Of a DNA stretch of 21,473 nt, positions 1-7,253 are shown one piece after another. The position numbers and the translations under genes are program-made. How positions within the stretch are numbered: the stretch's first letter is position 1; each line of letters opens with the position of its first letter. The stretch lies in assembly GCA_002338615.1 (NCBI GenBank), contig DDIS01000098.1:1-21473 (forward strand). The letters run 5' to 3'. Under the pieces are notes generated by a model that was not told the origin of the DNA, ran no database searches, and worked only from the letters and a program-made list of their open reading frames with translations. The stretch is from Proteobacteria bacterium UBA1844 (GTDB lineage: Bacteria > Pseudomonadota > Gammaproteobacteria > Steroidobacterales > Woeseiaceae).

Positions 1-873
1 GGCAACAAGCCTTCCTGGTTGCGGGCCAGGATGCCGGCCGGCGCCGGCTATGCCGGAACCCGCCGCATCGTGCATGAACATCGCCTGAGCACCGTTTGTG
101 AGGAATCGATGTGCCCGAATATCGGTGAGTGCTGGAATGCCGGCACCGCCACGATCATGGTACTCGGCTCTGTTTGTACCCGCGCCTGTCGCTTTTGTGC
201 GGTGGACACCGGCAACCCGAAAGGCTGGCTCGATGTCGAGGAGCCGCTCAACACCGGCAAGGCTGTGGCACTGATGGGCCTCAAATACGTCGTGATTACC
301 TCGGTGGACCGTGACGACCTGCCGGACGGTGGCGCCGCGCACTACGCAGCCTGTGTACGTGAAATCAAGCGCCTGAACCCGGACACTGCAGTCGAGGCGC
401 TGACGCCGGATTTCAACGGCAGGCACGAGCACGTTGACCTGGTGCTGGATTCCGGGCTCGAGGTTTTTGCCCAGAATGTCGAGACCGTAAAACGACTGAC
501 ACACCCGGTTCGTGATCCGCGTGCGGGTTACGAGCAAACGATCGATGTTTTGCAACACGCGAAACAGTACCGGCCCGAGGTATTGACCAAGACCAGCCTG
601 ATGCTTGGCCTCGGCGAGCGAGACAGCGAAATCATGCAGGCGATGGACGACTTGCGCCGCGCCAATGTCGATATTCTCACGCTTGGCCAGTACCTCCGGC
701 CAACACCAAACCACCTCGCGGTCGAGCGCTATGTAACGCCGGCCGAGTTTGATGCCTATCGAATCGAAGGGCTGGAACGCGGATTCGTCGAAGTGGTTGC
801 CGGGCCGATGGTGCGCTCGAGTTACCGGGCCGAGCAGGTACTGCAAAAAAATAACGTCGGTCTCGCAGTCTGA
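1..873 (+). CDS. lipA: Lipoyl synthase LipA (5' end outside window)
   Basis: This is a radical SAM enzyme that inserts two sulfur atoms into protein-bound octanoyl groups to make the lipoyl cofactor of the 2-oxoacid dehydrogenases and the glycine cleavage system, in the cytoplasm. The frame is open from base 1 ([12 protein letters not shown]), so the N-terminus is cut off by the window edge; the TTG at 19 is internal and not a start. The auxiliary cluster cysteines lie in [12 protein letters not shown] (codons from 97), and the radical SAM CX3CX2C motif is CTRACRFC, with cysteine codons at 175, 187 and 196. The C-terminal RSSY motif, which in this family contributes a serine ligand to the auxiliary cluster, is present. 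No lipB is visible because upstream DNA is missing. Identification is firm. Confidence 0.97.
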   Translation, partial: GNKPSWLRARMPAGAGYAGTRRIVHEHRLSTVCEESMCPNIGECWNAGTATIMVLGSVCTRACRFCAVDTGNPKGWLDVEEPLNTGKAVALMGLKYVVITSVDRDDLPDGGAAHYAACVREIKRLNPDTAVEALTPDFNGRHEHVDLVLDSGLEVFAQNVETVKRLTHPVRDPRAGYEQTIDVLQHAKQYRPEVLTKTSLMLGLGERDSEIMQAMDDLRRANVDILTLGQYLRPTPNHLAVERYVTPAEFDAYRIEGLERGFVEVVAGPMVRSSYRAEQVLQKNNVGLAV

Positions 874-942
874 GTGAGCACCGTCGATTTCACTGCAATC
901 CGCTACCGCATTCTCGTCCTTTGCACTAACAGGCCCTAGCTA

Positions 943-1962
943 ATGAGTCAGTTTTTTATTGAATACGGATTATTCCTGTTGAAATCCGTCACGATCGTTA
1001 TCGCACTCATAATCTTGATCGCCGTTGCCGCAACCGCGGGCAGGAAAGGCAGCCATGAAGGCTTGGAAGTTGAGAGCCTGAATAAGAAGTTCCAGGCACT
1101 CGCACATACCTTGCGCCTCGCTGTGTTGAATAAATCCGAGCAGAAAAAGCAAGCAAAACAGGAAAAGAAGCGACAGAAAGCGGCAGGAAAAAATGCGTCG
1201 AATCGGCGGCGAAGTTTCGTAATTGACTTCAAGGGTGACCTCAAAGCCAGCGCTGTTCCTTCATTGCGCGAAGAGGTTAGCGCGATTCTCGATGTTGCAA
1301 CTGCGGATGACCAGGTCATCGTGCGCCTGGAAAATTACGGCGGTGTCGTCCACGAACACGGTCTTGCAGCGTCACAGCTGGTGCGCATCCGCAACGCAGA
1401 TATACCGTTGTACGTATGCGTCGACAAAGTCGCGGCGAGCGGTGGCTACCTTATGGCCTGCGTTGCCAGCAAAATATATGCAGCGCCGTTCGCAATCCTC
1501 GGCTCCATTGGCGTGCTCGCGCAAATTCCGAACTTTAACCGGCTGCTCGACAATCATGGTGTGAATTTCGAGCAGATTACCGCCGGCAAATACAAGCGCA
1601 CGGTCACCATGTTCGGTGAGAATACTGACGAGGACCGCGCGAAGCTCAAGGAAGAACTTGAAGAAGTGCACACACTGTTCAAAAGTGCAGTAGCCACCTA
1701 CAGGCCCGATCTCGACCTCGAAAGGCTGGCGACCGGCGAACACTGGTATGGCACGCGCGCGCTTGAACTCAAGCTTGCGGACGAGCTCAAGACCAGTGAT
1801 GAGCTGCTGCGTGAACTGGCCGCCGAACGCGACCTGTTCCACCTGAGTTACAAGATCAAGCAACCTTTACAAAAGCGCCTGATGGCGAACGTCGACAGTG
1901 CGCTGGAGAAGGTGGCAGCCCTGCGCTGGCGCCGCGGCTTTGAGTCACGCCTGCCGCGCTAG
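943..1962 (+). CDS. sohB: SohB, inner-membrane peptidase of family S49
   Basis: This 339-residue protein matches SohB, a membrane-anchored serine peptidase related to signal peptide peptidase SppA, probably acting on the periplasmic side of the inner membrane. One hydrophobic segment spans about residues 11-31. A lysine-rich linker (about 64-90) follows, then the peptidase domain. The Ser/Lys dyad is predicted as Ser166 in AASGGY and Lys218 in ITAGKYKRT; this 52-residue spacing equals that of Bacillus SppA. The GSIGV strand typical of S49 follows the serine. The ATG at 943 is used because the membrane segment begins just after it; the upstream ribosome site is weak. The physiological substrate of SohB is not known in the family. 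It lies 69 nt after lipA and could be co-transcribed. Confidence 0.95.
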   Translation: MSQFFIEYGLFLLKSVTIVIALIILIAVAATAGRKGSHEGLEVESLNKKFQALAHTLRLAVLNKSEQKKQAKQEKKRQKAAGKNASNRRRSFVIDFKGDLKASAVPSLREEVSAILDVATADDQVIVRLENYGGVVHEHGLAASQLVRIRNADIPLYVCVDKVAASGGYLMACVASKIYAAPFAILGSIGVLAQIPNFNRLLDNHGVNFEQITAGKYKRTVTMFGENTDEDRAKLKEELEEVHTLFKSAVATYRPDLDLERLATGEHWYGTRALELKLADELKTSDELLRELAAERDLFHLSYKIKQPLQKRLMANVDSALEKVAALRWRRGFESRLPR

Positions 1963-2049
1963 CCGGGGCCAGAGGTTTTTACCGGCGGAACCAGCGTGCT
2001 GTACCGCGGTCGAAAGCAGGACAGGGGCGTCGGCTTGACGGGCACCGGG

Positions 2050-2086
2050 CGCCCTGTCCCGGCGTTTTCGCCCTGTCGCGGCGTTA
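2050..2086 (+). repeat. Imperfect 18-nt tandem repeat, 19-nt period
   Basis: Two copies (2050-2067 and 2069-2086) of a GC-rich unit beginning CGCCCTGTC match at 16 of 18 positions. The second copy runs into the TATAAT box at 2085. The position, overlapping the core promoter of the M48 gene, would suit an operator or a slipped duplication; the function is unknown. Confidence 0.6.
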
Positions 2087-2090
2087 TAAT
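2085..2090 (+). promoter_or_regulatory. Probable -10 box for the M48 lipoprotein gene
   Basis: A perfect TATAAT lies about 60 nt before the ATG at 2150, giving an expected transcript start near 2097 and a leader of about 53 nt. No convincing -35 box is present at 16-18 bp spacing (GCGTTT at best), so an activator, or recognition relying mainly on the -10, is likely. Confidence 0.5.
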
Positions 2091-2149
2091 GTGCAGCACT
2101 ATGAATGCTCATTAATTGCAATAGAGCCCTTTATCGCAAGGGAACACGT

Positions 2150-3007
2150 ATGACCAGACATATTCCTCGTATCGCAAAGCCAGCCTGCACAATCGCAGCG
2201 TTGTTGCTGTTGACGGCGTGTTCGACCTCGCCGACGGGTCGCAGCCAGATGGTGTTGCGTTCTGATGATGCGCTTGCGGCGGAAGCCGCGCAGCAGTTCG
2301 CCGAAATGCGTGCTTCGATCCCGTTGGCGACCGACCGGGCCACTATCGACTATATCCATTGTGTGGCTACCGCCGTGGTTGATGTACTGGAGCCGCAGTA
2401 TCGTGACCTCGACTGGGACATGGCGATTTTCGATATCGATGCCGTTAATGCTTTCGCGATGCCGGGCGGCAAGATCGGCGTTATGACAGGGATTTTGAAG
2501 GCGGCGCAAAATCAGGACGAATTGGCTGCGGTCCTGGGGCACGAAATCGCACACGTCACAGCACGGCATTCGAATGAGCGTGCTTCACGCTCGCCGGTGG
2601 CTGGCGTTGGAATCCAGGTAGCGGCGGTCCTGCTTGGCGCGGGCAACCAGGGCGCAACTTACACCGCGTACGAAGCCCTGAATCAGGGCGCTGCGCTCGG
2701 TATCATGCTGCCCTTTAACCGGACGCAGGAATCGGAGGCGGATGTAATAGGTCTCGAGTTCATGGCACGCGCCGGTTTTGATCCACGGCAAAGCGTGCCG
2801 CTGTGGCAAAACATGGCCGAGGTGGCAGGCGGCGATGAACCTGCGGAGTTTCTTTCAACACATCCGTCGAGCGAGAAGCGTATCGACGCGCTGGTGTCGC
2901 AATTTGGCAAGACACTGGTGTTGTACAATGAGGCACAAAGCGAAGGGCGCAAGCCGGATTGTGGCGCGCCACCCGTTTTGCCTGAAAAATCGGCAAAGAA
3001 AAAATAG
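2150..3007 (+). CDS. M48 family metalloprotease, lipoprotein (LoiP/YcaL-like)
   Basis: This is a 285-residue zinc protease predicted to be lipid-anchored in the envelope. The start chosen is ATG 2150, preceded by AAGGGA; an ATG at 2105 in frame would put 15 residues ahead of the signal peptide and is unlikely. The signal peptide ends in a lipobox, LLTAC, with lipidated Cys24 followed by Ser, which predicts outer-membrane sorting. The zinc motif is HEIAH at 131-135, and ESEAD at 194-198 supplies the third ligand. A preceding AFAMPGGKIGVMTGIL segment is typical of the family. E. coli relatives (LoiP, YcaL, BepA) degrade misassembled outer-membrane proteins; a similar quality-control role is inferred. 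No TPR repeats follow, unlike BepA. The C-terminus is basic (KSAKKK). Confidence 0.92.
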   Translation: MTRHIPRIAKPACTIAALLLLTACSTSPTGRSQMVLRSDDALAAEAAQQFAEMRASIPLATDRATIDYIHCVATAVVDVLEPQYRDLDWDMAIFDIDAVNAFAMPGGKIGVMTGILKAAQNQDELAAVLGHEIAHVTARHSNERASRSPVAGVGIQVAAVLLGAGNQGATYTAYEALNQGAALGIMLPFNRTQESEADVIGLEFMARAGFDPRQSVPLWQNMAEVAGGDEPAEFLSTHPSSEKRIDALVSQFGKTLVLYNEAQSEGRKPDCGAPPVLPEKSAKKK

Positions 3008-3023
3008 GGGCCGTTCGGCCCCT
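3006..3023 (+). terminator. GC-rich hairpin overlapping the M48 stop codon
   Basis: AGGGGCC and GGCCCCT form a perfect 7-bp stem with a GTTC loop. The TAG stop is partly inside the left arm. No T-run follows on the plus strand, while an A-run precedes it, so it is a better intrinsic terminator for minus-strand transcripts, although no minus-strand gene ends here. It may act as an mRNA-stabilising hairpin. Confidence 0.35.
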
Positions 3024-3047
3024 ACCGCGCAGGCCCCTGGTTCAGGT

Positions 3048-3053
3048 TAGAAT
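3048..3053 (+). promoter_or_regulatory. Possible -10 box immediately before the transpeptidase gene
   Basis: TAGAAT ends 6 nt before the ATG at 3060. If used, transcription would start about at the ATG and give a leaderless or nearly leaderless mRNA. No good -35 is visible and no clear ribosome site precedes the ATG. Confidence 0.3.
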
Positions 3054-3059
3054 GCGCTC

Positions 3060-4259
3060 ATGCAAACTGTGACCACACTGCAAAACATGTGCCGCGTCGT
3101 AACTCTGTGCGCGGCACTTGCCATTCTCGCCGGATGTTCCGGCTGGAACCCGTTTGTAAGTGAGCAGGGGAATCAATCTGAACCCGCGACACTGCCCGAC
3201 CTTGCGAGCTTGCCGCTCGAGGCGGCTATCGACCCTAATCGATTCATTATTGAATTCCCGGAGCAGTCTGTCGTTGGAGTGCCACAAGTCGTGTTCGCCA
3301 GGCACGAGAACACCCTGCACGATTTCGCACTCGAATACGGCGTTGGCTACGATGAACTCGTTGCCGCCAATCCGGGTGTCGACCCCTGGTTGCCGGGCGA
3401 CAATCGGCCGATAATATTGCCTACTCAATTCGTGTTGCCCGATGCACCGCGCGAAGGCGTCATCCTGAATATCGCCGCGAAGCGGCTGTTCTATTACCCA
3501 GCGGACGGTATCGAACGAGACCCGGAAACCGGGGCGGTCACGCGACAGACGGTGCTGACCTTTCCGGTCGGTATCGGGCGTGTTGGCTGGGAGACGCCGC
3601 TCGGGCAGACCAAGGTCGTGTCCAAAGCCCGGAATCCGACCTGGTGGGTGCCGGCATCCGTACGCAAGGAACACGCGGAGAACGGTGATCCCCTGCCGGC
3701 GGTCGTGCCGCCCGGACCCGACAATCCGCTCGGCACACGCGTGCTTAAGCTGGGTATGCCGGGTTACCTCATACATGGCACGAACCAGCCATACGGTGTT
3801 GGCATGCGGGTCAGTCACGGCTGCGTCCGCCTGTACCCGGAAAATATTGAATTCCTGTACGAACTTGTCGATGTCGGCGAGCCCGTGTTGATCATCAATG
3901 AGCCGTATTTGCTCGGCCAGTTGAACGAACAATGGTACTTCGAAGCCCACGCGCCGCTGGAAGACGACAATGTCGATGCAGAAACGCGCCTGTCATCGAT
4001 AGCCGTGCAGGTGGAAACGACAGACGGAGCCAACGCCGCCCTGCACCTGCAAAGCATCGCCAGTAGTCAGAGCGGCCTGCCGGTACGTATCAACGAGTTC
4101 GATGAATCAGAAGTACTGGCGCGCGTTCGTCGGGTAGAAAATACCATCGAAGTGGATCCGGATGCGCCGACGCTGGATGAGGTTCGCGAAATGATTGACG
4201 AGGTGATTGCCGAGCGCGATGTGAGTTCCGACCAGGAAAAGGAAGTTGTTGCCAACTAG
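3060..4259 (+). CDS. L,D-transpeptidase (LysM + YkuD), lipoprotein
   Basis: This 399-residue protein is a predicted periplasmic L,D-transpeptidase of the ErfK/YbiS/YnhG type, which cross-links peptidoglycan or attaches proteins to it. The signal peptide ends in lipobox LAGC with Cys26 followed by Ser. A LysM-like peptidoglycan-binding region covers about 76-125, including the DFALEYGVGYDELVAANP segment. The YkuD domain covers about 134-275, with His239 in HGTN and the catalytic Cys255 in SHGCVR. After it comes an acidic C-terminal tail of about 120 residues that I do not recognise. The alternative start at ATG 3087 (residue 10) would leave a shorter but workable signal peptide. The stop codon overlaps that of the convergent PLP-enzyme gene. 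Whether it makes 3-3 cross-links or anchors a lipoprotein cannot be decided from sequence. Confidence 0.94.
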   Translation: MQTVTTLQNMCRVVTLCAALAILAGCSGWNPFVSEQGNQSEPATLPDLASLPLEAAIDPNRFIIEFPEQSVVGVPQVVFARHENTLHDFALEYGVGYDELVAANPGVDPWLPGDNRPIILPTQFVLPDAPREGVILNIAAKRLFYYPADGIERDPETGAVTRQTVLTFPVGIGRVGWETPLGQTKVVSKARNPTWWVPASVRKEHAENGDPLPAVVPPGPDNPLGTRVLKLGMPGYLIHGTNQPYGVGMRVSHGCVRLYPENIEFLYELVDVGEPVLIINEPYLLGQLNEQWYFEAHAPLEDDNVDAETRLSSIAVQVETTDGANAALHLQSIASSQSGLPVRINEFDESEVLARVRRVENTIEVDPDAPTLDEVREMIDEVIAERDVSSDQEKEVVAN

Positions 4260-5326
4260 ATGACGCGCGGGTCGAAATAACGGCGGAACTCTGCAGGCAG
4301 CCGCGCGAAGTCCGGCTTGATTGAGGGCGGTAAATCCAGCCGCACCGCATTGTATGTATTCCAGAACAGGGGCGCGCGAACCTTCTCAACTGCGATGTCG
4401 TGCAGCAGCGCTGCCAGTGCCTTGCCAGTATAGGTCGACTCAAGCTCAATACCGAGAGCGTCGCGCGCAAAGCTGATCGCCCGTTCTGTGCTTGTATTGC
4501 TGCGTGCGTAACCGTCTCCTATAAAGTCATGGCGCAGTACGATCTTTGCCTGCGCCGCGAGCTTCGCCGGTATCGCTGCATCGAAGTGATGCATCAGCGC
4601 CGCGGTCTTCGAGAGTAGCCTCTTCAGTGCAGAAGCATTCGCCACGTGCTCATCCGTAACGCGGATTGCGTGCACTTCAATCGCCAACGGGGTGAGTGCC
4701 AAGCCGAGCGCCAGCCCCACGGCGGTTCCCATGGTGCCGAGTGCAACGTACAGGCGCTTCGGGCAGGGAATCTCCCCACGTTCAATCTGGCTTGCGAGCT
4801 CGAGCGCCGCGTTGACAAACGCAAGATTTCCAACCCAGGATGAACCGCCGAGTGGAATAAGAAAAACATCGCGGCCTTGCAGTGCCGCTCTTTGCTGCTG
4901 TACACGTTGTTTGCGTGCACCACCGAATGGCACGATCTCGGTCCCGAGTTGCTGATGCTGCAGCAACGTATCGGCAATTCTCGCGGTGGCGGCCTGGTGC
5001 GATAGCAAACAAGTACACGCGAACCCTGCGCGGCGTGCATACAGCGACGTCGCAAGCGCGTGATTGGATCCGGCGGCACCGTAGGTCGCAATTCGCTCTG
5101 CGGAACGGTCACACGCACGCTGCAACAGGTATTCCAGTTTTCGAACCTTGTTGCCACCGTAAAGCGGGCCGCTCTTTTCATCGTGTTTGACGGATATTTG
5201 CACGGGCGTACCGCACCATCTGACCGGGTGCCGTGATACCGGCGTCGGCAGGTTCGCGAGCGGCAGCGCGGGAATGCGCGCTCCCAGCACCGGGTATCGC
5301 CTGACCAGTGGCTTGCTCATATTCAT
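4256..5326 (-). CDS. PLP-dependent ACC deaminase/D-cysteine desulfhydrase family protein
   Basis: This 356-residue protein belongs to the fold-type II PLP enzymes related to tryptophan synthase beta. The cofactor lysine is predicted as Lys60 in GGNKVRKLEYL, the signature of ACC deaminase and D-cysteine desulfhydrase, which open a cyclopropane ring or eliminate H2S from D-cysteine respectively. The second conserved loop reads GAAGSNHALA instead of the family's IQSNH/Q pattern, so the substrate is uncertain. The phosphate-binding glycine-rich segment is probably LGTMGTAVGLALG. No signal peptide is seen; a cytoplasmic location is inferred. Two starts are possible, ATG 5326 or ATG 5320, neither with a good ribosome site. 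It is convergent with the transpeptidase gene (4-nt overlap) and divergent from the sheath gene. A neutral family-level name is safer than acdS or dcyD. Confidence 0.85.
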   Translation of the reverse strand: MNMSKPLVRRYPVLGARIPALPLANLPTPVSRHPVRWCGTPVQISVKHDEKSGPLYGGNKVRKLEYLLQRACDRSAERIATYGAAGSNHALATSLYARRAGFACTCLLSHQAATARIADTLLQHQQLGTEIVPFGGARKQRVQQQRAALQGRDVFLIPLGGSSWVGNLAFVNAALELASQIERGEIPCPKRLYVALGTMGTAVGLALGLALTPLAIEVHAIRVTDEHVANASALKRLLSKTAALMHHFDAAIPAKLAAQAKIVLRHDFIGDGYARSNTSTERAISFARDALGIELESTYTGKALAALLHDIAVEKVRAPLFWNTYNAVRLDLPPSIKPDFARLPAEFRRYFDPRVI

Positions 5327-5560
5327 GTAAGCGTAGCAGTGCGTCGGACTCAGGACTAATCGGCAGGATTGCTGTAGTCTGACATACCGCCAGCCGGCCA
5401 GTCGCGCGGCTCACAATGCAGCCGTGGCGGTTCGGCGATACTCTGTTTAGAATACGCGCTGATACAAGCACCGATTGCCAAATAATCACAGCATGCATTG
5501 AGTGCTTCAGGCACTGATTAATTTTGCATAGTCAGGGCCAGGGATCTGACGCTCACGGAG
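5327..5560. promoter_or_regulatory. Divergent intergenic region between PLP enzyme and sheath gene
   Basis: These 234 bp must hold the promoters of both divergent genes. On the plus strand TAGAAT at 5448-5453 is the best -10 candidate, with a CGCGCT run just after it, but I see no good -35. A small inverted repeat, AGTGC-TTCAG-GCACT at 5501-5515, lies 46 nt before the sheath ATG in an otherwise AT-richer stretch. No additional gene is evident. Confidence 0.4.
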
Positions 5561-7147
5561 ATGACTTTGTCAGATGCAGTTGATCGTGGCATCACGGTCA
5601 CAGAAATCGCGTCAATCGATCATCCGATCGACGTGTACCCGGAAACCACGGCTGCATTTGTTGGCCGTGCGCTGCGCGGCCCCCTGAATACCCCGGTACA
5701 GGTTAAAAATTTCGGCGAATTTCGCCGGACCTTCGGTGACGTCTGGTCGCGCTCGAGCCTGGGTCCCGCGGTGCGGCAATTTTTTGAACACGGTGGGCAG
5801 GACCTCTATGTCGTGCGCGTCGCCAACAACGCACGCGGCGCACTGCTGTGTTTGCCCGCAAGCGGCTCGGCGCTCGTGCTCCGCGCAGTTGATCCAGGCT
5901 CCACTGAACGTGTTCGCGCATCGGTGGATTACGATGGCATTGATACCGCAGATAACGAACGGTTTAACCTCACCTTGCAGCGCATCGATCCGGCGACCGG
6001 TCTCGTGGTGGATCAGGAGATCTATTCTCGCCTGAGTTACCTGGGCGGCGCGGAGACCTTCGTTGGCGACGCTTTGCTTGGGTCGCGGGTGGCACGGGTG
6101 GAGCAACCTTACCCGCAGCACCGCCCTGAACGCACCACCCGGGGCAGCAGCCGCTACGATCTGACGTGGGTTGAGGCCGTGCAACCCGGGACCGATGGCA
6201 ACGAGCTGTCGGATTACGACGTGATTGGTTCGCGAAAGGAGGCAACGGCCTTGTTCGCGCTCGAACAGCTCTGCCATTTCGATCTGTTGTATCTGCCGCC
6301 ACCTGGCAAAGGTCGGGACACGGGCCCGGCGGCGATCCTCGCAGCCGAAATGTACTGCCGCCAACGCGGCGCCATGCTGATCGTCGATCCGTCGGAGCGC
6401 TGGAAAACAACGCGCGATGCTATCGGTGGGGTACGTTCGCTCGGCATGGCGAGCCCGAACCTGATTACCTATTTTCCACGTCTCTTCGAGCGTCGTGAAC
6501 ACGGTAGTGCAGCGCAGCGACCGGCCGGGTTTGCGGCTGCCGTGGTTGCAGGCGGCGCATTGGCGGGCCTCATCAGCAAGCTGGACAGAAACTTCGGACC
6601 CTGGCACGAACTCGACGGCGATACGTTGAGTTTCAAGTCTTCGCTGATACCCTGCGCAGAGATTGATGAGGACGAGGCGTATACGCTGGCACGGGCCGGG
6701 ATCAATGCCATCATCAGGAATTCGGCCCGTCGTGTCGTGCTCACAGGTTCTGTGACCATGGCGCGAGGCAGTGAATCGCATCGCGTTTTCAAGAGCTTGC
6801 CGGTGCGGCGCTTGTGCCTGCGCGTCGTGAACACCGTGAATCTCGCGACGCGCTGGGCAGTCTTCGAAAAACCTGACAAAAAACTCAATGCGAGAATTCG
6901 TGGACAGATTCTTGCGTACCTGTCGAGTCTTTACGAAATGGGCGCGTTGGCGAACGACCACTTCGTGGTGCAATGCGATGCAGGGCTGAGCAATCGCGAT
7001 GATCGACTTGAACACGGCGTCACCCTGTTGCTTGTGTTCCAACCCCTCGGAAGCGCAATCCCGGTTTCATTTACGGTGCACCAGACCGTACTCGGCTGTC
7101 GCGTGGCCAGCACCGCGTTTGCACCCGTCGCCGAGCGCTGCGCCTGA
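5561..7147 (+). CDS. Contractile tail-sheath-like protein, solitary
   Basis: This 528-residue protein resembles sheath subunits of myophage tails and extracellular contractile injection systems. The N-terminal part fits the family order: an ITVTEI segment, TTAAFVGRALRGP (29-41), FGEFRRTFGD (51-60) and AVRQFFEHGGQDLYVVRVA (70-88). The C-terminal part has the sheath pattern RWAVFEKPDKKLNARIRGQI (from 431), SSLYEMGALA, FVVQCD and a final beta-rich segment. The middle (about 100-270) is variable, as in other sheaths. There is no signal peptide. No tube, baseplate, spike, terminase or lysis gene is in the window, so its partners, if any, are elsewhere. ATG 5561 abuts CGGAG at 5556-5560, too close for use; that site is well spaced for TTG 5567, which may be the true start. 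Codon usage does not obviously differ from its neighbours. Confidence 0.82.
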   Translation: MTLSDAVDRGITVTEIASIDHPIDVYPETTAAFVGRALRGPLNTPVQVKNFGEFRRTFGDVWSRSSLGPAVRQFFEHGGQDLYVVRVANNARGALLCLPASGSALVLRAVDPGSTERVRASVDYDGIDTADNERFNLTLQRIDPATGLVVDQEIYSRLSYLGGAETFVGDALLGSRVARVEQPYPQHRPERTTRGSSRYDLTWVEAVQPGTDGNELSDYDVIGSRKEATALFALEQLCHFDLLYLPPPGKGRDTGPAAILAAEMYCRQRGAMLIVDPSERWKTTRDAIGGVRSLGMASPNLITYFPRLFERREHGSAAQRPAGFAAAVVAGGALAGLISKLDRNFGPWHELDGDTLSFKSSLIPCAEIDEDEAYTLARAGINAIIRNSARRVVLTGSVTMARGSESHRVFKSLPVRRLCLRVVNTVNLATRWAVFEKPDKKLNARIRGQILAYLSSLYEMGALANDHFVVQCDAGLSNRDDRLEHGVTLLLVFQPLGSAIPVSFTVHQTVLGCRVASTAFAPVAERCA

Positions 7148-7241
7148 TCCGACAATATGTCGAATCAGGAAAATCGCAATCCCTGACAACGGGTGCTCGG
7201 AAACCGGAACTGGCCCTCATGTCTTTTCCCTGGCTGATCGC

Positions 7242-7247
7242 TAAAAT
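7242..7247 (+). promoter_or_regulatory. Possible -10 box immediately before the DUF1800 gene
   Basis: TAAAAT ends 6 nt before ATG 7254, the same geometry as TAGAAT before the transpeptidase gene. No Shine-Dalgarno sequence precedes the ATG. This fits a leaderless transcript but no clear -35 is seen. Confidence 0.3.
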
Positions 7248-7253
7248 GGGCAA

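Noticed and set aside
2105..2149. Upstream ATG for the M48 protease
   Set aside because: It would place 15 polar residues before the signal peptide; ATG 2150 has a good AAGGGA site and a proper lipoprotein signal.
5612..7042. 476-codon open frame antisense to the sheath gene
   Set aside because: Its translation has no recognisable domain and mirrors the third-position GC bias of the sense gene, which has clear homology.
5327..7253. Prophage or phage-tail island
   Set aside because: Only the sheath-like gene is present. There is no integrase, attachment-site repeat, tRNA, terminase, capsid or lysis gene around it.
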